Assembly (NCBI RefSeq): GCF_000018605.1
Contig: NC_010003.1
Location: 1,960,501 to 2,024,500, forward strand
DNA from: Petrotoga mobilis SJ95
GTDB lineage: Bacteria > Thermotogota > Thermotogae > Petrotogales > Petrotogaceae
Reading direction: 5' to 3'
DNA length: 64,000 bases
Below the pieces are notes generated by a model, which saw only the letters and a program-made list of their open reading frames with translations, was not told the DNA's origin and ran no database searches. Made by a program: the position numbers and the translations under genes. Shown one piece after another: positions 53,457 through 62,055 of this stretch (the stretch's first letter is position 1; every line of letters begins with the position of its first letter).

Positions 53457-53987
53457 ATGGATTTAATAGAAAAAGAATTATCAAAAGAAGTGATCTTTAG
53501 AGGGAAAATCTTAGATCTAGAAAAATACCACGTTGAATTGCCCAATAAAAACACTTCAACCAGAGAAGTTGTCAACCATCCGGGGGCAGTAGCGATATTG
53601 CCGGTAGATGATGAAGGGAACATCTATCTTGTTAAACAATACAGATTCCCAATAAGAAAAGTATTAATAGAAATACCTGCAGGAAAGTTTGATTCCCCCA
53701 ATGAGGACCCTTTGGAATGCGGTAAAAGGGAATTAGCAGAAGAAATAGGGAAGCAAGCAAATAAATGGATTGAATTAGGATACATATACACAACCCCGGG
53801 TTTTTCAAACGAAAAAATATATTTATATTTAGCAAAAGAATTAACTGAAGTAGGAGTCAATCCTGACGATGACGAGTTTGTTGAAATCTTAAAAGTAACC
53901 ACAGATGAAATGAAAGAGATGATAAAAAAAGGCGAAATTACCGATTCAAAAAGTATTTGCGCTTTCTACAAATATTTACTTCTTTAA
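53457..53987 (+). CDS. NUDIX hydrolase, ADP-ribose pyrophosphatase-like
   Basis: 176 residues. The NUDIX box is GKFDSPNEDPLECGKRELAEEIG, one residue longer than consensus before the first Glu but with REL.EE intact. HPGAVAILPVDDEGNIYLVKQYRFP and the proline-rich TTPGFSNEKIYLY are typical of ADP-ribose pyrophosphatases. ATG at 53457 follows AGGAG. Confidence 0.88.
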   Translation: MDLIEKELSKEVIFRGKILDLEKYHVELPNKNTSTREVVNHPGAVAILPVDDEGNIYLVKQYRFPIRKVLIEIPAGKFDSPNEDPLECGKRELAEEIGKQANKWIELGYIYTTPGFSNEKIYLYLAKELTEVGVNPDDDEFVEILKVTTDEMKEMIKKGEITDSKSICAFYKYLLL

Positions 53988-53989
53988 TA

Positions 53990-54150
53990 AATGGGCATGC
54001 TGCGTGGCGAAGGGAAAGCCTTTTAAACTTCCTTAGATGGGTGGGCACCGGGGCATAGGGGCCATCGGTCCATCCTTAAAAGGGTGGGCAGCGGGGCGAA
54101 GGGGCGCTAAAACAAATTTTAGAGTTTCTAAAAACAATAAAATCAAAAAA
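53990..54150 (+). repeat. Mosaic GC-rich repeats and hairpin leader ahead of gltX
   Basis: Three units; the last (54074-54110) ends GGGGCGAAGGGGCGCTAA. It is followed by TTTTAGA (54117-54123), loop GTT, TCTAAAA (54127-54133), then AATCAAAAA and GGAGG. This is the clearest example of the full leader. Confidence 0.85.
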
Positions 54151-54167
54151 TTTTGGAGGACTAAACA

Positions 54168-55634
54168 ATGATCTCAAATACTGTAAGAACAAGGTTTGCA
54201 CCAAGTCCAACAGGATATCTCCACGTTGGTGGAGCTAGAACGGCACTTTTTAATTATCTCTTTTCCAAAAAAAATGAAGGAAAATTTATCTTAAGAATCG
54301 AAGATACAGACATAGAACGTTCAACAAAAGAATCTGAAGATCAACTTATAAACACTCTAAAATGGTTGAATTTGAATTGGGATGAAGGACCTATAATTGG
54401 CGGAGATTATGAACCTTATCGCCAAAGTGAAAGGTTAGAAATCTATCAGCGAAGAGCAAAGGAACTAATAGAAAAAGGTAAAGCATACGAGGCATATATC
54501 TCACCAGAAGAAATAGAAGAAGTAAAAAACCAGTTAATAAGCGAAGGTAAACCGCCACATTATACCTATGATTTGATTTCAAAGTACAACACAAAGGAAA
54601 GAATTGAAGAGTACAATTACAAAGGGTTAAAACCCGTTATTTTTTTGAAGATGCCTCAGAAAGATTATGAACTCGATGATAAAATAAAGGGTAAAGTTAT
54701 CTTTAAGAAAGGTTCTATTGGTGATTTTATAATTTTAAGAAGTAATGGTATACCTACATATAATTTTGCTGTCGTTGTAGACGATATCGAAATGAAAATC
54801 ACCCATGTTATCAGGGGGGACGATCATTTACCAAATACTTTGCGACAAATGGCGATTTATGAGGCTTTTGAGGTGGAACCCCCAATATTTGCACATGTTT
54901 CAATGATCTTGGGACCAGATGGCAAAAAATTATCCAAAAGACATGGAGCTACCTCTGTCGAAGAGTTTATGGTTCAAGGATATTTGCCTGAAGCTGTTGA
55001 CAATTATCTGGCACTGCTTGGTTGGTCTCATCCTGAGGGTAAGGAAATATTGCCTCTCTCTGAAATAATTGATAATTTTACTTTGGATAGAGTCAATTCA
55101 AGCCCTGCAATATTCGATGAGAAAAAATTAAAATGGATGAATGGGCAGTATCTAAGAAATAAGCCTTTGGAAGAAATCTATCAACTTGCAGAACCTTTTG
55201 TGACTGGATCAAAACTTCTAAGCAAAGAACAATATGAAGTAAACAAAAAATGGGTTATTAAAGCTTTAGAAACTATTCTTTCTTCTGTTGAAATATTGAG
55301 CGAAATACCTGAAAAAATGGAAGTTTTTTTAAAAGATGTTTATCCAGATACAAACGATCCTGAATTTAAAGAATACTTTGATAAAAGAGGAGTAAAAGAA
55401 GCTATCAACTTGATTTATAAGTATTTCAATGAAGATGACAGATGGGATACACAAACTATAACAGAGAATTTAAAGAATGCTATGAACGAAGCCAATCCTC
55501 AAAAGAAACCATTTTACATGTCTTTAAGAAAAATTTTAACGGATTCATTTCATGGACCCGATTTGATAAATACGATATTTTTATTAGGTAGGAATACTGT
55601 TTTGGAAAGACTTCAAAGGGTGATCGAGATTTGA
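54168..55634 (+). CDS. gltX: Glutamyl-tRNA synthetase
   Basis: 488 residues, class Ic. HIGH-type [18 protein letters not shown] (HVGG 19-22) and KMSKS-type KKLSKRHG (254-258). The position of the zinc cysteines in E. coli GluRS reads YEAYIS, so no zinc site. Thermotogota often have two GluRS; which tRNA it charges cannot be told. ATG at 54168 follows GGAGG. Overlaps cysS by 4 bases (TTGA). Confidence 0.94.
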
Positions 55635-57040
55635 AAAGATTTCCTACAATTAAAATATACGATACTTTAAGTGGACAAGTAGTTGATTTAGTACCGGTGA
55701 AAGAAGGCGAAATAAAGATTTATCTTTGTGGACCAACAGTCTACAACTTGTTACACATTGGCAATGCAAGACCTATTATAATATTTGATGCCTTTAGACG
55801 TTTTTTGGAATATATTGGTTACAAAGTTACATTAGTACAGAACTTCACTGATATAGACGATAAGATCATTGAACAAGCAAAAAAAGAGAACTTACCTTTC
55901 GAAGAGGTAGGGAAAAGATATATAATTGAATACTGGAGAGATATGACGGCTCTTAAAGCTAGGGCTTTTAATTTCCACCCAAAAACTACCAACTATGTTG
56001 ATGAAATTATTTCTTATATAAAAGAACTTGAAGAAAAAGGCTATGCTTATAAGGCTGAAAATGGAGATGTTTACTTTGAAGTGGAAAAATTTTCAAGATA
56101 TGGAGAGTTATCTCACAGAAAGGTCGAAGATCTGAAAGTAGGGGTTAGGGTAGAAGTCTCCGAATACAAAAAAAATCCTTTGGACTTTGCCCTATGGAAG
56201 GCTTCAAAAGAAGGGGAACCATTTTGGGAAAGTCCATGGGGAAAAGGTCGCCCAGGGTGGCACATAGAATGTTCTGTTATGTCGTCTGAAATATTAGGCG
56301 ACACCTTTGATATTCATGCGGGAGGTAACGATCTCATCTTTCCTCATCACGAGAACGAAAGAGCCCAAGCTATAGCAAAAAGTGGTAAGGATTTTGCAAA
56401 ATACTGGATGCACAACGGAATGATTCGTATGGCACAAGATAAGATGTCAAAATCTTTGGGGAACGTCTGGTATTTAAGAGACCTTTTGAAAAAGTTTGAT
56501 TCGGATGTCTTAAAAATTTTTATACTCAGCAAGCATTATCGTATACCTATAGATGTAAGTGAAGAATTGCTTCGTAACCAAGAGGTATCAGTTAATAGAG
56601 TTAAAGAATCTTTGAATGAGGCTGAAACTTTCTTTAACGGGAAAGTCCCTTGTCCTCAGAAAATGAATTATTTTAAAGAGCAAGAGGAGTATCTCATTAG
56701 TAGCCTTTCGAATGATTTTGATACACCATCAGTTGTGGCAAGAATTTTCGAATTATCAAGAGATTTAAACAAAGCGTTAAATTCACGTGATGAAGAAACA
56801 ATAAAAAATAATTATTATATAATAAGAAATATTTACGGGAGTGTCCTGGGGGTTTTTGAAACTAACGAACAAATACAGAAGAACAATGTAGAATTAAATC
56901 AACTAATGGAAATCATTCTAAACGTAAGATCTGCTCTTAGAGAAGAAAAGTTATACAATCTTTCAGACTATATACGGGATAACTTAAGCAAAATTGGCAT
57001 AGAAATAAAAGATACCCCTGAAGGAACAAAATGGTCTTAG
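55631..57040 (+). CDS. cysS: Cysteinyl-tRNA synthetase
   Basis: 469 residues. C33 in [17 protein letters not shown] is a zinc ligand, HIGN at 42-45; the others are in GWHIECSVM and [13 protein letters not shown] is intact in [15 protein letters not shown] at 55631 overlaps the gltX stop, with AAGGGTGAT upstream. Second gene of gltX-cysS-cheX-rpmB. Confidence 0.95.
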
Positions 57041-57058
57041 AACTGGAGGTGTTCTCAA

Positions 57059-57538
57059 ATAGACGTTAATATAATAAACTCAGTACTCGCCTCCCTCAAA
57101 AACACCTTTAAAATAATCACAAAGATGGATATACAATTGCAAAAGCCATATGTCGTTAAAGAAATTGAAAAACACTATGATGTGGTTACTAATATTGGTT
57201 TTACCGGTGAACTTGAAGGGAACATTCTTTATTCTTTTACTGAGAATGTAGCAAAGGATATAGTTAATAACATGATGGATGGTATTATGAAAATAGACGA
57301 GATTGATGATATGGCGATTAGTGCAATAGGAGAACTTGGCAACATGGTTTCTGGATCCATAGGTACTAATCTTGAAAAATATGGTTACAATATAATTGTA
57401 ACTCCTCCTTCCGTATTTACTGGTAAGATTGTAAAAGTCAATTCTAAAGGTGTTATAATAGAATTCCCAGTTTACGTTTCTGGTGACAACGAGATGGATT
57501 TGTACTTTATTTACAGAGAAATATACAAGAATTCTTAG
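57059..57538 (+). CDS. cheX: Chemotaxis phosphatase CheX, probable ATA start
   Basis: CheX dephosphorylates CheY-P; the catalytic E and N lie in the family motif GELGNMVSG, and TPPSVFTGK follows. From ATG at 57125 (137 residues) the first helix would be missing. From ATA at 57059 (159 residues) the protein starts DVNIINSVLASLKNTF, matching the first helix of T. maritima CheX. GGAGG at 57045-57049 is 9 bases from that ATA, and no site precedes the ATG. I take ATA as the likely start. Its place between cysS and rpmB, away from other chemotaxis genes, is odd. Confidence 0.85.
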   Translation: MDVNIINSVLASLKNTFKIITKMDIQLQKPYVVKEIEKHYDVVTNIGFTGELEGNILYSFTENVAKDIVNNMMDGIMKIDEIDDMAISAIGELGNMVSGSIGTNLEKYGYNIIVTPPSVFTGKIVKVNSKGVIIEFPVYVSGDNEMDLYFIYREIYKNS

Positions 57539-57628
57539 TAAGGAAAATTGTTTTTGCCTTCATAAAAAAGTTATAAAATTTCCAAATTTCTAAAAACAGA
57601 AAAAAGTATAGGCTAAGGAGGAATATAG

Positions 57629-57820
57629 ATGGCAAGAAAATGTGAAATTTGCGGAAAAAGTCCTGCAACCGGAAACACCGTTGCTAAATCAAAAGTAACA
57701 ACAAGAAGGGTATGGAAGCCCAATCTTCAAAAGATAAGAGTAGTAACAGACGAAGGTACAGTAAGAAGAATGTATGTTTGTACGAAATGTTTAAAATCAG
57801 GAAAAGTTCAAAAAGCTTAA
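57629..57820 (+). CDS. rpmB: Ribosomal protein L28
   Basis: 63 residues: MARKCEICGKSPATGNTVAKS at the start and YVCTKCLKSGKV at the end give a four-cysteine zinc site. Complete length. ATG at 57629 follows AAGGAGG. The leader carries TTTCTAAAAACAGAA, the right arm of the repeat-leader hairpin, without a GC-rich unit. Confidence 0.95.
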   Translation: MARKCEICGKSPATGNTVAKSKVTTRRVWKPNLQKIRVVTDEGTVRRMYVCTKCLKSGKVQKA

Positions 57821-57822
57821 GT

Positions 57823-57855
57823 AAAAAATCGGTCTAAAATAAGACCGATTTAATT
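57823..57855 (+). terminator. Terminator between rpmB and tRNA-Arg
   Basis: AAATCGGTCT (57826-57835), loop AAAATA, AGACCGATTT (57842-57851), then TAATTTT. It works on both strands and closes both transcripts. Confidence 0.85.
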
Positions 57856-57865
57856 TTACATAATT

Positions 57866-57942
57866 TGGCGTGCCTGGCCGGATTTGAACCGGCAACCTCC
57901 GGATCCGCAGTCCAACGCTCTATCCAATTGAGCTACAGGCAC
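57866..57942 (-). tRNA. tRNA-Arg (anticodon GCG)
   Basis: Acceptor GTGCCTG with CAGGCAC, discriminator G, encoded CCA. Anticodon stem TTGGA/TCCGG with loop CTGCGGA, giving GCG, which reads CGC and CGU. Most bacteria use ACG edited to inosine here. Co-transcribed behind tRNA-Ser. Confidence 0.92.
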
Positions 57943-57960
57943 ATTGATACTTTGATAAAA

Positions 57961-58052
<92 letters not shown>

Positions 58053-58083
58053 GTGATTTTTGCTTCTAATTCAACCCTGAAAT

Positions 58084-58112
58084 ATTATAGCATTGATATT
58101 CTCACCTGTCAA
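58084..58112 (-). promoter_or_regulatory. tRNA-Ser / tRNA-Arg promoter
   Basis: Minus strand TTGACA (58112-58107), 17 bases, TATAAT (58089-58084). Perfect consensus, as expected for a tRNA operon. Confidence 0.88.
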
Positions 58113-58121
58113 GGAAACATT

Positions 58122-59837
58122 TCATTTCTTAGCTTTTTTCATCTCATACATCTTATTATCAGCTTCTTTTATTAATGATTCAAGGTTTATATCCTTTTGA
58201 AAATCTTTATATTCCGAAACACCGTAACTTAAATTAATCCTCACATTACCATCCACTTTTACCTCTTTGAGTTGGCTTAAAATTCTTTCAAAAATTTTGT
58301 GAACATCGATTTCTTCCGCATTTGGAAGGCCTAAAACGAATTCGTCCCCACCTACTCGTATTATCAAATCTGATTCTCTTAAGGTATTTTTTAAAACATC
58401 AGTTACCTTTCTTAGAATGTAATCTCCTGCATCGTGACCGTAATTGTCGTTTATGTATTTAAGATTGTCAATATCAATAAAAACAACAGACAAAGGCTCT
58501 TGTCTTCTTTTGGCAAGTTGAAAATATTTTTCTAAAGCATAAAAACCCGCTCTTCTGTTATAAGAACCAGTTAAATCATCGAAAGTTGCGTATTTTTTAA
58601 GTATTTCTTCAAGTTTTTTCTTTTCAGTAATGTCTGTTATGACCAAGATAATTCTACTCAAACCAACTTCTTCATACGTTACACCTGTTATTAAAACTGG
58701 GACTTTGACACCGCTTTTCGTAACTAAGTTAGATTCGAAAGAAATTGCATTATTGGTGTTTCTTTTTAAATTTTGCATATTTTCATTAAAACTTTCCCAA
58801 TCCCTTTGATCTAAAACTTTTTTCAAATCTAAAATTCTGTCATCAAACTCTACCATTTTGTAGAATGATTTATTAGCATATTTAACGTTAAAATCAAAAT
58901 CTAATAATACCAGACCTTGTCCCATGTTTTCAACAACTTTTTCAATAAAATCTTTCTCTTTCTTCATTTCTTCAATTTGCTTTTTATCTTCAGTTAGTTC
59001 TAAATAGGCTCCAACCATATTCATCGGCAGTCCAAACTTGTTTCGTTCTAAAACTCTCCCCCTTGAAAGAAACCATTTATAATTATCGTCCACATCTTTA
59101 ATACGGTAAGTTCCTTCAAATTTACTTGTTTTAGTCAAAAAATGTTCTCTTATATTTTTTATTAATGTTTCAGTGTCTTCTTTATTGATCGACTCTTCGA
59201 ATTTCTCCCATTTGCCTTCAAAAGGGTCTTTTGTGTATCCTAAGATTTCTTTGTATCTTTCGTCATAACTGAATTTACCACAGTTCACATCCCACTCCCA
59301 AATTCCTATTTGAGACACTTCTAAAGCTTTTCGAATAGTTTCTTGGCTTTTTTGAATGATTTCAATCTCTTTTTTGTATTTTTCACTTTCGCTTAAATCC
59401 TTTCCAATTAATATGTAGAAGTTTTCATCGTTTAGCCGAAAATTTTCTAATTTAAATTCAAAAGGTATTTTTTCTCCATTTCTTTCGGAAAAAGACGATT
59501 TGAAAATCAACAACTTATTTTGATTATGCCTTCTAAAGAAATATTCGATCTGTTTCTTAACGTCAACCTCAAAAAAAGTTATGATCTCTTTACCGATAAA
59601 ATCTTTTTTTGAAAAACCGAAATTATTGATCTTCTTGTTAACGAAAACAATTTTTCTGTCACAATCCATAATAAGTATAAGATCATTCAAGTCATCTAAA
59701 ATGTAAGAAGGGAAGTTTTCTTCGACAAATTCAAAACTCTCGTTTTTTGAATCCTCTAAATTTTTTTGAAGTTGAGACAGTATGAAGTCTTTCTCTACCC
59801 CTGTAAGTTTTTCGTAGTTCTCGTTAATTTCATTCAC
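58122..59837 (-). CDS. Diguanylate cyclase with PAS sensory domains
   Basis: 571 residues. About three PAS domains span 45-405 (VNKKINNFGFSKKDFIGKE, IGIWEWDVNCGKFSYDERY, GQGLVLLDFDFNVKYANKS), then a GGDEF domain. GGDEF itself is intact at 496-500 and the RxxD inhibitory site RESD lies five residues before it (487-490). It should make c-di-GMP, with feedback inhibition. No membrane segment, so it senses a cytosolic signal. GTG at 59837 with GGGGG upstream; 12 bases after the SARP-like gene, same operon. Confidence 0.93.
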   Translation of the reverse strand: MNEINENYEKLTGVEKDFILSQLQKNLEDSKNESFEFVEENFPSYILDDLNDLILIMDCDRKIVFVNKKINNFGFSKKDFIGKEIITFFEVDVKKQIEYFFRRHNQNKLLIFKSSFSERNGEKIPFEFKLENFRLNDENFYILIGKDLSESEKYKKEIEIIQKSQETIRKALEVSQIGIWEWDVNCGKFSYDERYKEILGYTKDPFEGKWEKFEESINKEDTETLIKNIREHFLTKTSKFEGTYRIKDVDDNYKWFLSRGRVLERNKFGLPMNMVGAYLELTEDKKQIEEMKKEKDFIEKVVENMGQGLVLLDFDFNVKYANKSFYKMVEFDDRILDLKKVLDQRDWESFNENMQNLKRNTNNAISFESNLVTKSGVKVPVLITGVTYEEVGLSRIILVITDITEKKKLEEILKKYATFDDLTGSYNRRAGFYALEKYFQLAKRRQEPLSVVFIDIDNLKYINDNYGHDAGDYILRKVTDVLKNTLRESDLIIRVGGDEFVLGLPNAEEIDVHKIFERILSQLKEVKVDGNVRINLSYGVSEYKDFQKDINLESLIKEADNKMYEMKKAKK

Positions 59838-59849
59838 CCCCCATCACCC

Positions 59850-60881
59850 TTATTCGACCTTTACTACAGAGTATTTGAAACCTTTTTCATTTAAAAGATT
59901 ATTGATCTTTTTAACAACAATCTCTCTACTATCAGAAAGGTTTTTAATTCCTCTAAATAAAATATATATATCTTGAGAATTATAACTTATTAAATCTTCT
60001 TGCCTGACGATCTTTTTTATTTCATTAATTAATTTGTCGTCAAAAGAAGAATGCATTTTAATCTCCACTAATAGGTGGTCTTTATCTCTTTTAATTTTCT
60101 CAAGTTCAAGAACTATATCAAATAATTCTGACGACAAAAGGTTACCATTTTTTTCGTAAAATGCTGTTAATTCTCCATTATTCACGATGGGTGGAGAGAA
60201 TGGAAATTCTTTTGCATGACCAAAAATATCTTTGTATTCGTTGAATAAACCTCTAGCTTTTTCAAGTTCATTGTTTTCTGTGTAGAATTTAATCAATCTT
60301 AACCAACTATCTTCTCTTTGTGAATAATAAAAAGCTTTTTGAAAATAATAATGCGCATCTATTGGGTTATTCATTTTTTGGTGAATATTGCCCATTTCAA
60401 TTAACATATCAACGTATATACGTTTTAAATATTCCCTTTTTTCTCTTACCCATTCTTCGTGAACGTTTTCTTGTAATAACTCACCTTTGTATAAACTAAC
60501 CGCCTTTGAGAATAAAAACAAACGTCTATTGATTTCTTTCTCTTTAAACCCTTCATCGCTTAAGGCTAAAAATTCTTCAAAATCTATATATATGTCTTTT
60601 GATTTTGAAAATGTGCAAAAATCCTCTTGTAAAGTTAATTCATCGCTACTAAGTCCTAAATTTTTTCTAATATAATATAGTGTGGTATTTAAATTTTGTC
60701 TGGCACTTTCATCGTCGAAACCGGGCCAAAAGAGATCGTACAAATCAAAAACGGAAACCTTTTGGCCTCTGTTGAGAATAAGATATTTTAGAATTTCTCT
60801 AGCTTTTCTTGACTTTAAATTTTCTATTGGATTGTCATCAAGAAAAATTTGAAAATCCCCTAACATATAAATATTTAACAT
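59850..60881 (-). CDS. SARP/BTAD-type transcriptional regulator with degenerate GGDEF-like C-terminus
   Basis: 343 residues from ATG at 60881 (AAAGGAG upstream). An OmpR-like winged helix (about 1-90; KAREILKYLILNRGQKVSV) is followed by a BTAD/TPR domain (about 95-225). The last 110 residues look like a GGDEF fold that lost its catalytic loop: RQED (293-296), five residues LISYN, then SQDIY (302-306), aligning with RESD, LIIRV, GGDEF of the next gene. The RxxD c-di-GMP site is kept and the catalytic motif is not. It is predicted to be a transcription factor that may bind c-di-GMP; the first two domains are clear, the third is inference. Confidence 0.8.
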   Translation of the reverse strand: MLNIYMLGDFQIFLDDNPIENLKSRKAREILKYLILNRGQKVSVFDLYDLFWPGFDDESARQNLNTTLYYIRKNLGLSSDELTLQEDFCTFSKSKDIYIDFEEFLALSDEGFKEKEINRRLFLFSKAVSLYKGELLQENVHEEWVREKREYLKRIYVDMLIEMGNIHQKMNNPIDAHYYFQKAFYYSQREDSWLRLIKFYTENNELEKARGLFNEYKDIFGHAKEFPFSPPIVNNGELTAFYEKNGNLLSSELFDIVLELEKIKRDKDHLLVEIKMHSSFDDKLINEIKKIVRQEDLISYNSQDIYILFRGIKNLSDSREIVVKKINNLLNEKGFKYSVVKVE

Positions 60882-60914
60882 AGGGTATGCTCCTTTAATA
60901 ATCAATCCATTAAT

Positions 60915-60942
60915 ATTTTAGCACTTTCGATAATAAACCAAA
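60915..60942 (-). promoter_or_regulatory. Possible promoter of the SARP-GGDEF pair
   Basis: Minus strand TTTGGT (60942-60937), 16 bases, TAAAAT (60920-60915), with TGC before the -10. The -35 is poor. If real, the regulator pair can be transcribed separately from the secretin genes. Confidence 0.35.
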
Positions 60943-60975
60943 AAATATTAATGTTTTTAAAGCGATCAATATCTA

Positions 60976-62055
60976 CTAAAATTCATAGAAGGAGGTTAAA
61001 GAAAAAGAAAATGTGTTAGAAACAAAGTTATAACCACCTAAGGTCTCAAATTTAAAATTTGATATCTGATTCGAAATGCCACCTGTTAAGGAGAAGTCAT
61101 ACTGATTTTCTAAATAACTCAAATCTAAGCCAACAAAAAAGTTGTTGTTCATATTTTCAGTCAATTTTTTGAGCTCTCTTCCAAGATAAAATCCAAGATC
61201 TTCAAAATTCAAAGCCCGTGCTATTTTCTCTCCTAAATAAAAACCTTGTTCTTCATTGGTAAGTATATCCTTTAAATCGACGATTTTAAACGTAGGGAAG
61301 TTTTCGGTAACTGTGAATGCAAAATCACCTTTGAAATCAAGGCTGTTATTGGAAAATGTGTAAGGTACAAAAAATCCATCGAATTCAAACGAGTCAATAT
61401 AGGTTTTGTCGTTCAAAAACAGATAAAAGGTATCGTTTTGATAGTTAGCGCCAACTTTCATTCCATTAAAAATTACTCCTAAGTAATATCCCCCATTTTT
61501 GTAATCAAGTAAGTTACTCATGCCAAAGAAAACTAAATTATTTAATTTCACTTCTGTTTCGGTAATGAACTCATCTTCATAATAAGAAAATTGGTTGTAA
61601 TAAGTTTTAAGAGTAATTTTATTCTTTTTTGAAATTTCTTTTTGATCTGTGAATTCTAACTTTTCAACGTTGTTAACTTGGAGATAGATATCCAACGTCT
61701 TTTCTTCGTCGCCTTCTAAATAATAAATCGAGGTAACATAGTTTTTCTTGTTTTTTGAGAGGTCGATAGTATTTTCAAAGTGCATATTTACACTGTCTAT
61801 AATAATTTTTGTTCTAACCTTATCTCCCAAGTCATTGAGAGGAGTGATTCCGAAAGTAGCATCAATATTGCCTTTCGAAACAAAATTAAAAGTGTAACCT
61901 TGAATAACAGCCACATTACCCAAAAGAGTTTCGCTTCTGCTATCATTCTTCAAAACAGAGTAAATTGAGTAATTATACATTTGAGAGCTTTGTGAAAACG
62001 CAAAAATTTGAAACATCAAAACGAAGAGTGTTAAAAGATAGAGATATTTTTTCAA
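60976..62055 (-). CDS. Exported beta-rich protein, possible outer-membrane barrel
   Basis: 359 residues with a signal peptide (MKKYLYLLTLFVLMFQIFAFS). The remainder is beta-strand pattern with few Cys, ending FSFSLTSFYEF with a terminal Phe as in outer-membrane barrels. No named family recognised. TTG at 62055 overlaps the stop of the secretin-like gene (TTGA), so they are made together. Confidence 0.7.
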   Translation of the reverse strand: MKKYLYLLTLFVLMFQIFAFSQSSQMYNYSIYSVLKNDSRSETLLGNVAVIQGYTFNFVSKGNIDATFGITPLNDLGDKVRTKIIIDSVNMHFENTIDLSKNKKNYVTSIYYLEGDEEKTLDIYLQVNNVEKLEFTDQKEISKKNKITLKTYYNQFSYYEDEFITETEVKLNNLVFFGMSNLLDYKNGGYYLGVIFNGMKVGANYQNDTFYLFLNDKTYIDSFEFDGFFVPYTFSNNSLDFKGDFAFTVTENFPTFKIVDLKDILTNEEQGFYLGEKIARALNFEDLGFYLGRELKKLTENMNNNFFVGLDLSYLENQYDFSLTGGISNQISNFKFETLGGYNFVSNTFSFSLTSFYEF

